Below, piece by piece: positions 34,068 to 42,213 of a DNA stretch of 42,927 bases. How positions within the stretch are numbered: position 1 is the first letter of the stretch; each line of letters starts with the position of its first letter. Source of the DNA: an uncultured Clostridium sp. (GTDB lineage: Bacteria; Bacillota; Clostridia; Lachnospirales; Lachnospiraceae). Location of the stretch: assembly GCA_945917985.1 (NCBI GenBank), contig CAMEIH010000020.1, positions 1 through 42,927 on the forward strand, written 5' to 3'. The notes under the pieces were generated by a model. That model searched no databases. It was not told the origin of the DNA and worked only from the letters and a program-made list of their open reading frames with translations. A program made the translations under genes and the position numbers.

Positions 34068-34505
34068 ATGCAGATATCCAGTAGGTTTACGATGGCAATC
34101 CATATGTTTGCCTGCATAGATATATTTACGGAACAGAAAATGACCAGTGATTTTATGGCTGGAAGTATTGGAACAAATCCGGTTATCATCAGAAAGCTGT
34201 TGCAGCAGTTGAAGGCGGCAGGACTGATAGAGGTTTCAAGAGGAACCGGAGGTGTAGTAATAACAAAACCTTTAGAAGAAATTACATTTTTGGATATATA
34301 CAGAGCAGTGGAGTGCACACCGGATGAGGCATTATTTCATTTTCATGAGAATCCGAATCAGAAGTGTCCGGTTGGAAGAAATATTCATCATGTTCTGGAT
34401 GATAAGCTTGCAAGAGTACAGGAGGCAATGGAGAGAGAACTTGCCTCTATAACGCTGGCTGATGTAAAAAAAGATACAGAAGTATGGATTGCGAAGGAAC
34501 AGTGA
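34068..34505 (+). CDS. Rrf2 family transcriptional regulator
   Basis: This 145-residue winged-helix protein starts MQISSRFTMAIHMF, the usual Rrf2 opening, has the HTH at about residues 22-60 (SDFMAGSIGTNPVIIRKLL) and a wing with RGTGGVVI. The iron-sulfur members have three cysteines near residue 90-110; here only one is seen in QKCPVGRNIHHVLDD, as in YwnA-type proteins, so it may sense redox or small molecules through that cysteine and not through a cluster. ATG 34068 follows GGAGGT by seven bases. The next gene's promoter has repeated TGTAAT dyads that this protein could bind. Confidence 0.87.
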   Translation: MQISSRFTMAIHMFACIDIFTEQKMTSDFMAGSIGTNPVIIRKLLQQLKAAGLIEVSRGTGGVVITKPLEEITFLDIYRAVECTPDEALFHFHENPNQKCPVGRNIHHVLDDKLARVQEAMERELASITLADVKKDTEVWIAKEQ

Positions 34506-34580
34506 ATCAAAGGCTTCAGAGTAAATTTAAGATTTTTTATAAAATGAGCTGATGTAATAAAGAAAGTTACAAAAAAACTA

Positions 34581-34649
34581 ATGTAACTATTGACATTACA
34601 TCAAAGAAATGATAAAGTACAACTACAAGATGTAATCAAAATGATTACA
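34581..34649 (+). promoter_or_regulatory. Promoter with TGTAAT dyad operators before the flavin-fold gene
   Basis: TTGACA (34590-34595) and TAAAGT (34613-34618), 17 bases apart, form the promoter. ATGTAA/TTACAT (34581-34586, 34596-34601) flank the -35, and a perfect dyad TGTAATCA-AAA-TGATTACA lies at 34631-34649 after the start. The likely binder is the Rrf2 protein encoded just upstream; this is inference. Confidence 0.7.
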
Positions 34650-34674
34650 ACAAATAGTTTAGGAGGTACTTATC

Positions 34675-35070
34675 ATGCAGAAAGTAGTAGAGTTTTTAAA
34701 TGCAAATCCAGTACAGTATCTGGCAACAGTAGGAAGAGATGGAAAGGCTAAGTGTCGTCCATTCATGTTTTGTTTTGAGAAGGATGGCAAGCTTTGGTTC
34801 TGCACCAACAATACAAAGGATGTATATAAGGATATGATGGAAAATCCAGAGGTAGAGGTTTCTGTTTCATCACCTGAATACGCATGGATCAGACTTGCAG
34901 GCAAAGCAGTTTTTGAAAATAACATGGAAGTAAAGGAAGCCTGCATGGCAAATCCAATCGTGAAAGGACAGTATCAGGAAGCCTCCAATCCTATTTTTGA
35001 AGTGTTCTATCTTGAGAATCCACATGGAGTGATTGCTGATTTTTCAGGGAATCCTCCTTACGAATTTTAA
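34675..35070 (+). CDS. Pyridoxamine 5'-phosphate oxidase family (split-barrel flavin-binding) protein
   Basis: A 131-residue single-domain split beta-barrel protein, with EFLNANPVQYLATVGRDGKAKCRPF at the start in pieces typical of FMN-binding family members, and WFCTNNTKDVYKDM in the cofactor region. Such small proteins bind FMN, F420 or haem and act as reductases. Specific substrate unknown. AGGAGG precedes the ATG by eight bases. It is controlled by the dyad-rich promoter and is followed by a hairpin before the sirtuin gene. Confidence 0.85.
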   Translation: MQKVVEFLNANPVQYLATVGRDGKAKCRPFMFCFEKDGKLWFCTNNTKDVYKDMMENPEVEVSVSSPEYAWIRLAGKAVFENNMEVKEACMANPIVKGQYQEASNPIFEVFYLENPHGVIADFSGNPPYEF

Positions 35071-35090
35071 ACTGTTACATGGATTATGTT

Positions 35091-35123
35091 TCTGCCCAGT
35101 GGTGATTTTCATTACTGGGCAGA
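35091..35123 (+). terminator. Hairpin after the flavin-fold gene, weak terminator or attenuator
   Basis: A perfect 10-bp stem (TCTGCCCAGT, 13-base loop, ACTGGGCAGA) is followed by only three T's. It may end transcription partly, leaving read-through into the sirtuin gene 43 bases downstream. Confidence 0.6.
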
Positions 35124-35165
35124 TTTGTCCGGTGCAGACAATAGAGAAAAGAGGCTGAATGCATT

Positions 35166-36092
35166 ATGAAAATTCGGAAAGGACACGTGGACTGGCAGAG
35201 GTTTTTATGCGGAATTCCAGCCAGGGACTATATTTTTCAAGATGAATTATATGAAGTGCAGATTCAAAGAGCAAAAGATATGATAAGAAAAGCTGATGCT
35301 ATAATCATAGGTGCCGGGGCAGGTGCTTCCACTGCAGCAGGTATTTGTTATGGTGGTAAGCGCTTTACGGATAATTTTGCAGAATTTATAGATAAGTATG
35401 GAAAGCAGTATATGACAGATATGTACGCTGCAGGTTTTTACCCGTTTCCTACAGAGGAAGCCAAGTGGGGTTACTGGTCAAAGCATGCGTTGATGAATCG
35501 TTTTATTCCGCCTGCACTTCCCATGTATCTTGAGCTTTTTGATATCGTGAAGGAAAAAGAGTACTTCGTTCTTACAACCAATGTAGACCATCAATTCTGG
35601 AAAGCAGGATTTGATTCAGATAGAATATTTGCCACCCAGGGAGATTATGGTAAAATTCAGTGTGAACGGGGATGTCATCAGAAAACTTATGATGCAGAGG
35701 AGTTGTTCAGGAAGATGGATGCTTCCAGAAGAAACTGTCTGATTCCCACAGAACTGGTTCCGGAGTGTCCTGTATGTGGCGGAAAGATGACAATGCATCT
35801 TAGGTGTGATAACTACTTTGTAGAAGATGAAAGCTGGCTTGCTGCAGCTGATCGGTATGCTGATTTTCTTGAGAAGTGTAAAGACAAAAAAGTAGTATTA
35901 CTGGAACTTGGAGTTGGATTTAATACACCAATCATTATTCGGTTTCCATTTGAAAAACTGGTCAGAGAAAATGAAGGCTACAGCCTGATCAGGCTTAATA
36001 TGGATGATGCGGTTGTACCTGAAAGCTTTGGCGATAGAGCTATAGGTATTGGCGGAGATATGGCCAAGGCAATCTCTGATTTGAAGAGGTAA
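35166..36092 (+). CDS. Class M sirtuin (SirTM), protein ADP-ribosyltransferase
   Basis: A 308-residue Sir2-fold protein with the NAD-binding GAGAGASTAAG, N139 and D141 in TTNVDHQ, and four zinc cysteines at 166, 170, 201 and 204. In ordinary sirtuins a catalytic histidine follows at the ELHG position; here it is glutamine (Q158 in ATQGDYG), which is the hallmark of class M sirtuins, known to transfer ADP-ribose to a lipoylated carrier protein instead of deacetylating. It is directly followed by a macrodomain gene, as in other SirTM operons. The GcvH-like carrier and lipoate ligase genes usually found beside it are absent in this window. Confidence 0.88.
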   Translation: MKIRKGHVDWQRFLCGIPARDYIFQDELYEVQIQRAKDMIRKADAIIIGAGAGASTAAGICYGGKRFTDNFAEFIDKYGKQYMTDMYAAGFYPFPTEEAKWGYWSKHALMNRFIPPALPMYLELFDIVKEKEYFVLTTNVDHQFWKAGFDSDRIFATQGDYGKIQCERGCHQKTYDAEELFRKMDASRRNCLIPTELVPECPVCGGKMTMHLRCDNYFVEDESWLAAADRYADFLEKCKDKKVVLLELGVGFNTPIIIRFPFEKLVRENEGYSLIRLNMDDAVVPESFGDRAIGIGGDMAKAISDLKR

Positions 36093-36094
36093 GT

Positions 36095-36880
36095 ATGATG
36101 AATCAGGACGAAAGAAGATTATTTTTGATAGAATATCTCATGAAGGAAGATATACGATTGCGTAAGTTGCAGATTCCAAAGGATGTGCAGGGGCAGCGGG
36201 ATTTACTGCGTTCCCTTATGAATGTAAGAATGCCAAGACCTATAGATGATGAATTCTTGGTGGTGCAGGATGAATACCTGCAACAGAGAAATATTGAGCG
36301 AGGCATAACAGATGCCTGTGATTTGCAACCTGTAGCTTCAGATGAGCGTTTGTTTATCTGGCAGGGGGATATCACAACTTTAAAATGTGATGCAATCGTA
36401 AATGCCTGCAATAGCCAGATGCTAGGATGTTTTTCACCAATGCATTCCTGTATTGACAATTTTATTCATACCTATGCAGGAGTTCAGCTTAGACTGAAAA
36501 TGAATGAGATTATGACAAAACAGGGACATGAGGAACCTGCCGGGCGGGCAAAAATAACGAGAGGATACAATCTCCCGGCAAAGTTCATTCTACATACGGT
36601 GGGACCGATTATTCAGTGTGAAGTGACCGAAGAGAATGAAAAAATGCTGACAAGTTGTTATAGAGAATGCTTAAAACTTGCAGCTGAAAACAGAGCAGAG
36701 TCGATTGCATTTTGCTGTTTGTCTACTGGTGTTTTTAGGTTTCCGCAGCAAAGAGCCGCGGAGATTGCAGTAAAGACGGTAAAGGACTTTCTGATAACAG
36801 ATACAGGAATAAAGCAGGTTATTTTTAATGTGTTTAAGGATGAAGATTTGGAAATATACAGTAGTATATTAGGAATATGA
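36095..36880 (+). CDS. Zinc-containing macrodomain protein, protein-ADP-ribose hydrolase
   Basis: The 261-residue protein has an N-terminal helical part (residues 1-80) and a macrodomain with AIVNACNSQMLGCF, the SPMHSCIDN segment that supplies the zinc-binding cysteine/histidine set of Zn-macrodomains, and GPIIQC, CLSTGVFRFP in the later strands. These enzymes remove the ADP-ribose added by SirTM. Its ATG lies two bases after the sirtuin stop (ATGATG repeat), so the writer and the eraser are translationally coupled. Confidence 0.9.
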   Translation: MMNQDERRLFLIEYLMKEDIRLRKLQIPKDVQGQRDLLRSLMNVRMPRPIDDEFLVVQDEYLQQRNIERGITDACDLQPVASDERLFIWQGDITTLKCDAIVNACNSQMLGCFSPMHSCIDNFIHTYAGVQLRLKMNEIMTKQGHEEPAGRAKITRGYNLPAKFILHTVGPIIQCEVTEENEKMLTSCYRECLKLAAENRAESIAFCCLSTGVFRFPQQRAAEIAVKTVKDFLITDTGIKQVIFNVFKDEDLEIYSSILGI

Positions 36881-37010
36881 ATGGATTATGAAGCGGATAT
36901 ATCTTTATACAAAAGAAATCGATAGATTCCAGTTTGCCGGGAAAATTCATAAATTCATAAATTGAAGATTTTTTCATTGCAATCTTCCGTGTGCTCATGT
37001 TACTATGAAA

Positions 37011-37103
37011 TCAGATAACTGCGCAACTGGCGGAAGACGGGTGACCGTTGTGAGAGTACTCACAGGGAGCGTGGTTTTGATGAGAATGCCGACCGCCTGG
37101 GCG
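37011..37103 (+). promoter_or_regulatory. ZTP (pfl) riboswitch aptamer
   Basis: The segment has the conserved ZTP features in order: CGCAACTGGCGG, GGGTGACCG, a short hairpin TGTGAGAGTACTCACA, GGGAGCG, and CCGCCTGGGC at 37093-37102. The aptamer senses ZTP/ZMP, the purine intermediate that builds up when 10-formyl-tetrahydrofolate is short. It sits before the two last enzymes of purine synthesis, exactly where ZMP is consumed. Confidence 0.93.
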
Positions 37104-37137
37104 AACGCTTTTTAAGTGTGCCGCTCAGGCGGTTTTT
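37093..37137 (+). terminator. ZTP riboswitch expression-platform terminator
   Basis: CCGCCTGGGC (37093-37102) can pair with GCTCAGGCGG (37123-37132), followed by five T's. The left arm is also part of the aptamer, so ligand binding and termination exclude each other. Confidence 0.92.
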
Positions 37138-37167
37138 AAATGTCAATAGAAAACAGGAGGTCAGGAA

Positions 37168-37881
37168 ATGAAGATGTTATCACTGGAAGAAGAACTGAAG
37201 AGCAATGCTTATCCCGGCAGAGGAATCGTGATCGGCAGATCTGCAAACGGAAAATATGCGGTGACAGCCTATTTTATTATGGGCAGAAGCTCTAACAGCA
37301 GAAACCGTGTATTTGTGGAAGAGGGACAGGGAATCAGAACCCAGGCGTTTGACCCTTCCAAGCTGGAGGATCCGAGCCTTATCATCTATGCACCGGTAAG
37401 AGTTCTTGGCAACAAGACCATCGTAACAAACGGTGACCAGACGGACACCATTTATGAGGGTATGGATAAGCAGCTTACCTTTGAGCAGTCCTTAAGATGC
37501 AGAGAGTTTGAGCCGGACGGCCCCAACTATACACCTCGTATTTCCGGAATCATGCATATCGAGAACGGCGGTTACAACTATGCCATGTCTATTTTAAAGA
37601 GCAATAACGGAAGTCCCGACAGTTGCAACAGATATACCTTTGCCTATGAGAATCCGGCTGCAGGGGAGGGCCATTTCATTCATACCTATATGCATGACGG
37701 CAATCCGCTTCCAAGCTTTGAGGGAGAACCCAAGCTGGTGTCGATTCCTGATGATATGGATGCGTTCACGGACATGCTTTGGAACAGCTTGAATGAGGAG
37801 AATAAGGTTTCTCTCTTTGTGAGATATATTGATATTGCAACAGGCGAATATACGAGCAAAATTGTAAACAAGAATAACTGA
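37168..37881 (+). CDS. IMP cyclohydrolase (PurO-like, stand-alone)
   Basis: A 237-residue enzyme of the IMP_cyclohyd (PurO) family, with PGRGIVIG near the N terminus, MGRSSNSRNRVF, and GPNYTPRISG. It closes the ring of FAICAR to IMP, the last step of purine synthesis, done in most bacteria by the N-terminal domain of PurH. AGGAGGT precedes the ATG. It is 11 bases ahead of the AICAR transformylase gene and under the ZTP riboswitch. Confidence 0.9.
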   Translation: MKMLSLEEELKSNAYPGRGIVIGRSANGKYAVTAYFIMGRSSNSRNRVFVEEGQGIRTQAFDPSKLEDPSLIIYAPVRVLGNKTIVTNGDQTDTIYEGMDKQLTFEQSLRCREFEPDGPNYTPRISGIMHIENGGYNYAMSILKSNNGSPDSCNRYTFAYENPAAGEGHFIHTYMHDGNPLPSFEGEPKLVSIPDDMDAFTDMLWNSLNEENKVSLFVRYIDIATGEYTSKIVNKNN

Positions 37882-37892
37882 GGAGAAAAAAG

Positions 37893-39071
37893 ATGAACGA
37901 GATCGAATTAAAATACGGATGCAACCCCAATCAGAAGCCTTCCCGGATTTTTATGGAGGATGGCAGTGAACTTCCCGTTACTGTGCTGAACGGGAAACCC
38001 GGCTATATCAACTTTTTGGATGCCTTTAACGGCTGGCAGCTTGTAAAGGAACTGAAGAAAGCCACAGGACTTCCTGCGGCTACTTCCTTTAAGCACGTAT
38101 CGCCTGCCGGTGCGGCAGTAGGTCTTCCTTTATCGGAAACCCTCGCAAAGATCTACTGGGTGGATGATCTCGGAGAGCTCTCACCCCTTGCCTGTGCCTA
38201 TGCAAGAGCAAGAGGTGCGGACAGAATGAGTTCCTTTGGTGATTTTATTGCACTGTCTGACGTTTGTGATGCAGATACCGCTCGCCTCATCAAGAGAGAA
38301 GTTTCCGACGGTGTGATCGCACCCGGCTATACCGAGGAAGCCCTTGAAATGTTAAAAGCCAAGAAAAAAGGCAATTACAATGTGATCCAGATTGATGAAT
38401 CCTATGTGCCGGCGCCCGTAGAGAGAAAGCAGGTGTACGGAATCACCTTTGAGCAGGGAAGAAACGAACTGAACATTGATGCAGATCTTTTGTCCAATAT
38501 TGTGACAAAGAACAAAGATATCCCGGAAAGTGCCGTTATTGATATGAAGATTGCACTGATCACGTTGAAATATACCCAGTCCAACTCCGTATGCTATGTG
38601 AAGGACGGACAGGCAATCGGTATCGGTGCAGGTCAGCAGTCCAGAATCCACTGCACGAGACTGGCAGGACAGAAAGCGGACAACTGGTTCCTGCGTCAGT
38701 CCCCTCAGGTCATGAATCTTCAGTTTGTGGACGGACTTGGCAGAGCCGACAGAGACAATGCCATTGACGTTTACATGGGAGAGGAATGCATGGATGTACT
38801 TGCTGATGGCGCATGGGAGAGAGTATTTAAGGTAAAACCCCCTATATTTACAAGAGAAGAAAAGAGAGCATGGCTTGACAGGATGCAGGATGTGACGGTG
38901 GGCTCCGATGCCTTCTTCCCCTTCTCCGACAATGTGGAGCGCGCCCATAAGAGCGGTGTGAAGTATATCGCACAGCCCGGCGGTTCCGTGAGAGATGATG
39001 CCGTGATCGAATGCTGTGACAAATACGGTATGGCAATGGTGTTTACCGGAATCAGACTGTTCCATCACTAA
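37893..39071 (+). CDS. AICAR transformylase, stand-alone (PurH C-terminal type)
   Basis: The 392-residue protein matches the formyltransferase half of PurH: KYGCNPNQKPSR at the start, FKHVSPAGAAVG (catalytic lysine and histidine), TNSVCYV-type and GQQSRIHCTRLA, and QPGGSVRDD near the end. It formylates AICAR (ZMP) with 10-formyl-tetrahydrofolate. With PurO upstream it replaces bifunctional PurH. Its substrate ZMP is the signal for the upstream riboswitch, which closes the feedback loop. Confidence 0.93.
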   Translation: MNEIELKYGCNPNQKPSRIFMEDGSELPVTVLNGKPGYINFLDAFNGWQLVKELKKATGLPAATSFKHVSPAGAAVGLPLSETLAKIYWVDDLGELSPLACAYARARGADRMSSFGDFIALSDVCDADTARLIKREVSDGVIAPGYTEEALEMLKAKKKGNYNVIQIDESYVPAPVERKQVYGITFEQGRNELNIDADLLSNIVTKNKDIPESAVIDMKIALITLKYTQSNSVCYVKDGQAIGIGAGQQSRIHCTRLAGQKADNWFLRQSPQVMNLQFVDGLGRADRDNAIDVYMGEECMDVLADGAWERVFKVKPPIFTREEKRAWLDRMQDVTVGSDAFFPFSDNVERAHKSGVKYIAQPGGSVRDDAVIECCDKYGMAMVFTGIRLFHH

Positions 39072-39140
39072 TGCCTTATTTATACTTTGTTAAATTGAGT
39101 AAAAATTCGGAAAAATCCGTGTAAATTGACAGAGAGATAA

Positions 39141-39169
39141 TTGTGAAAAACTGAATATTCTGCTATAAT
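39141..39169 (+). promoter_or_regulatory. Promoter of the glycerol-3-phosphate operon
   Basis: TTGTGA (39141-39146) and a perfect TATAAT (39164-39169) are 17 bases apart, about 105 bases ahead of the first gene. Confidence 0.65.
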
Positions 39170-39181
39170 AGACGAATGAAA

Positions 39182-39230
39182 AACGAACCATACAAAAAAG
39201 AACAGTTTCTATTTTTGTATGGTCGTTTTA
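39182..39230 (+). promoter_or_regulatory. Leader hairpin, possible antitermination target
   Basis: ACCATACAAAAA (39187-39198) pairs with TTTTTGTATGGT (39212-39223), extended by AACG with CGTT around one bulged base, then a short T-run. It begins right after the expected transcript start. In Bacillus, GlpP controls glycerol genes by antitermination at such leader hairpins; a similar role here is inference. Confidence 0.6.
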
Positions 39231-39274
39231 GCTTAAGTAGTAAAATTCAGAAATTATAAAAAGGAACGAAATTT

Positions 39275-40750
39275 ATGTATGACGCAATTATTATCGGTGC
39301 GGGCGTGAACGGCTGTGCCGTGGCAAGAGAATTATCCAGAAAAAAATTGAAGATAGCAGTGCTCGAGAAGTGCACGGATGTGTGTGAGGGAACCTCCAAA
39401 GCAAACAGCGGTATCGCCCACGCAGGCTTCGACGCAAAACCGGGCACCCTGATGGCAAAGCTGAATGTGATCGGAAGTAACAGGATGGAACAGCTCTCAA
39501 AGGAGCTTGATTTCCCGTACAAAAGAAACGGCGCTCTGGTGCTGTGTTTTGATGAAAAAGATCTGGGAAAGCTGGAAGAACTGAAGGAGAGAGGAATCAA
39601 GAACGGCGTGAAGGAACTGCAGATCTTAAACAGAGAGCAGATACTTTCCATGGAACCGAATATCGGCGAGGGTGTGGCCTCTGCACTATATGCTCCTACA
39701 GGCGCTGTCATCTGTCCCTTTGGACTCACCATTGCCCTGGCGGAAAATGCGGCGGTAAACGGCGTACAATTCTTTTTCCGGACGAAAGTGGAGAAGATCA
39801 ATAAAAAGGAAGAAGGATACGAAATCCTCACAGACAACGGCACTTTTGAAACGAAAACCGTCATCAATGCCGCCGGAGTTTATTCCGACGAGATCCATAA
39901 TATGGTCTGTGAAGAGGAGGATGTCTTCCACATTACACCGAGAAAAGGCGAATATATGCTTTACGATAAAAAGGTGGGCAATCTTGTGAGCCATACCCTG
40001 TTCCAGCTTCCTACCGCACTTGGAAAGGGAATTCTGGTGACGCCTACCGTACACGGAAATCTGCTGACAGGGCCTACTGCAGAGGACATGGAAGAGAAGG
40101 AGCAGGTGGATACCTCCTCGGAAGGACTGGCAAAGGTGTTGGAAAAAGCAGCACTCAGTGTGACGGAGGTGCCTTCCCGTCAGGTGATCACTTCCTTTGC
40201 AGGACTGCGTGCCCACGGACCCAAAGGCGATTTTATCATCGGTGAGGTAAAAGGTGCCCCCGGCTTTTTTGATGTGGCAGCTATGGAATCCCCGGGACTT
40301 ACCTGTGCACCGGCGGTAGGAGAGTATGTAGCTGACATGGTGAATGCCTATTTGAAGCCGGAAGATAAGGAAGATTTTGTGGGAACCAGAAAAGGGATCC
40401 CCAGCATGGCGCTTGCTTCGAAGGAAGAGCGTCAGCGCCTCATTCAGGAAAACCCGGCCTACGCAAATGTGATCTGCCGCTGTGAGATGGTGACGGAAGG
40501 GGAGATTCTGGATGCCATCAGAAGACCCCTGGGAGCCACCACAACAGATGGCGTGAAGCGGAGAACAAGAGCGGGCATGGGACGGTGCCAGGCGGGCTTT
40601 TGTCTGCCAAGGACTGTGGAGATACTGGCCAGAGAACTGCAGGTGGATGAGAGTGAGATTCTGAAGGCAGAGGAAGGCTCGCGTTATCTTCTTCCCGAAG
40701 AGAAAACGGAAAAAGAGAGCCCTTTACAGGAAGGAGGCTGCAGATCATGA
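39275..40750 (+). CDS. FAD-dependent oxidoreductase, GlpA-like, with BFD [2Fe-2S] domain
   Basis: The 491-residue protein has an N-terminal FAD-binding domain of the DAO/GlpD type (GAGVNG in residues 7-12, KANSGIAHAGFDA) and a C-terminal BFD-like iron-sulfur domain at about residues 395-450 with CRCE and GRCQAGFC. It most probably oxidises glycerol-3-phosphate to dihydroxyacetone phosphate anaerobically, together with the next protein; the neighbouring glpK supports this. L-2-hydroxyglutarate oxidase-like activity is an alternative for this fold. AAAAAGGAAC serves as ribosome site. Confidence 0.85.
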   Translation: MYDAIIIGAGVNGCAVARELSRKKLKIAVLEKCTDVCEGTSKANSGIAHAGFDAKPGTLMAKLNVIGSNRMEQLSKELDFPYKRNGALVLCFDEKDLGKLEELKERGIKNGVKELQILNREQILSMEPNIGEGVASALYAPTGAVICPFGLTIALAENAAVNGVQFFFRTKVEKINKKEEGYEILTDNGTFETKTVINAAGVYSDEIHNMVCEEEDVFHITPRKGEYMLYDKKVGNLVSHTLFQLPTALGKGILVTPTVHGNLLTGPTAEDMEEKEQVDTSSEGLAKVLEKAALSVTEVPSRQVITSFAGLRAHGPKGDFIIGEVKGAPGFFDVAAMESPGLTCAPAVGEYVADMVNAYLKPEDKEDFVGTRKGIPSMALASKEERQRLIQENPAYANVICRCEMVTEGEILDAIRRPLGATTTDGVKRRTRAGMGRCQAGFCLPRTVEILARELQVDESEILKAEEGSRYLLPEEKTEKESPLQEGGCRS

Positions 40751-42150
40751 AAGCAGATTTGGTGATCATCGGCGGAGGCCCGGCAGGCATGGCGGCAGCA
40801 GTCTCGGCCTATGAAAATGAAACGACGGATATTCTGATTCTGGAAAGAGACAAAGAACTGGGAGGCATTCTGAATCAGTGTATTCATAATGGATTCGGCC
40901 TTCATACTTTTAAAGAGGAACTGACGGGACCGGAATATGCGGCCCGCTATATTTCCATGGTCTATGAAAAAAAGATTCCCTACATGCTTCACACCATGGT
41001 GGTGGATGTCAGGGGAGGAGATCCCTGCATCGTCACAGCAATGAATCAGGAAAAGGGTCTTTTCGAGATAGAGGCAAAGGCAGTGGTACTGGCTATGGGT
41101 TGCAGGGAACGGCCGAGGGGTGCCATGAATATTCCGGGAAGCCGCCCTTCCGGTATTTACTCCGCAGGTACGGCTCAGAGATTTGTCAACATTGAGGGAA
41201 GGATGCCCGGCAAAGAGGTGGTGGTTCTTGGATCCGGTGATATCGGACTCATCATGGCAAGACGCATGAGCCTGCAGGGGGCAAAGGTGAAGATGGTGGC
41301 TGAGATCATGCCCTACTCAGGAGGCCTGAAACGAAATATTGTCCAGTGCCTGGATGACTTCGGGATTCCCTTAAAACTCAGCCATACCGTGACAAGGATT
41401 CACGGAAAAGACAGGATAGAAGGGGTTACGGTTTCGAAGGTGGATGAGAATCTGAAGCCCATCCCGGGGTCAGAGGAGTATGTAAGCTGTGATACGCTGC
41501 TGTTATCCTGTGGCCTGATTCCGGAAAATGAATTGTCGGAAAGCGCAGGAGCCAGCATGGATCCGGTGACCAGCGGCCCTGTGGTAAATGCAAGGCTGCA
41601 AACCACGGCGGAAGGTGTTTTTGCCTGCGGAAATGTACTGCATGTACATGATCTGGTGGATAATGTGTCGAAGGAAGCGGTGGAAGCGGGTGCAAACGCG
41701 GCAGCTTATGTGAAAGAGAAAAATAAGGACTGGGGTGAGGCGGTAAGGCCTAAAATCCCGGCAAAAACGAAGAGTGTGATACCGGAAGGCCGTGATGCGG
41801 GCAGAACCCTGATCTGCATCGGATGCCCCAACGGATGTCTTGTTACGGTGGACAAAAATCCGGACGGCAGTCTTTCCATTACGGGAAATACCTGTAAAAA
41901 GGGAGAGGAATATGCCAGAAATGAAGTGACGGCGCCAAAGCGTACGGTAACCTCTATTGTCAGAGTTTCAGGAGGAAAAAATCCGGTGGTATCGGTAAAG
42001 ACAAAGGAAGAGATTCCCAAAGAAAAAATTGTTGCGTGTATGGAGGAGATTAACCGCACTGTCCTGAAGGCTCCCGTGAGTCTGGGACAGGTGGTAATCG
42101 CAGATGTGGCAGATACTGGGGTGGATATCGTTGCCACGGCCGACGCATGA
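40747..42150 (+). CDS. NAD(P)/FAD-dependent oxidoreductase with fused DUF1667 domain
   Basis: The 467-residue protein overlaps the previous gene as ATGA. It has two Rossmann motifs (GGGPAGMAAA near residue 8 and GSGDIGL near 159), a conserved NQCIHNGFG, and an ATG-type QTTAEGVFACGN, as in the pyridine nucleotide-disulfide family. From about residue 350 it carries a cysteine-rich tail, CIGCPNGC and NTCKKG, which matches DUF1667. In many Clostridia and Thermotoga DUF1667 is a separate small gene between this oxidoreductase and glpK; here it is joined in one polypeptide. It likely passes electrons from the GlpA-like subunit to NAD. Confidence 0.85.
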   Translation: MKADLVIIGGGPAGMAAAVSAYENETTDILILERDKELGGILNQCIHNGFGLHTFKEELTGPEYAARYISMVYEKKIPYMLHTMVVDVRGGDPCIVTAMNQEKGLFEIEAKAVVLAMGCRERPRGAMNIPGSRPSGIYSAGTAQRFVNIEGRMPGKEVVVLGSGDIGLIMARRMSLQGAKVKMVAEIMPYSGGLKRNIVQCLDDFGIPLKLSHTVTRIHGKDRIEGVTVSKVDENLKPIPGSEEYVSCDTLLLSCGLIPENELSESAGASMDPVTSGPVVNARLQTTAEGVFACGNVLHVHDLVDNVSKEAVEAGANAAAYVKEKNKDWGEAVRPKIPAKTKSVIPEGRDAGRTLICIGCPNGCLVTVDKNPDGSLSITGNTCKKGEEYARNEVTAPKRTVTSIVRVSGGKNPVVSVKTKEEIPKEKIVACMEEINRTVLKAPVSLGQVVIADVADTGVDIVATADA

Positions 42151-42213
42151 CGGGGATATATTGGTGACAGGTAATCAACAGAAAATGTGACTGACAAAAA
42201 GGAAGGTATTTGT

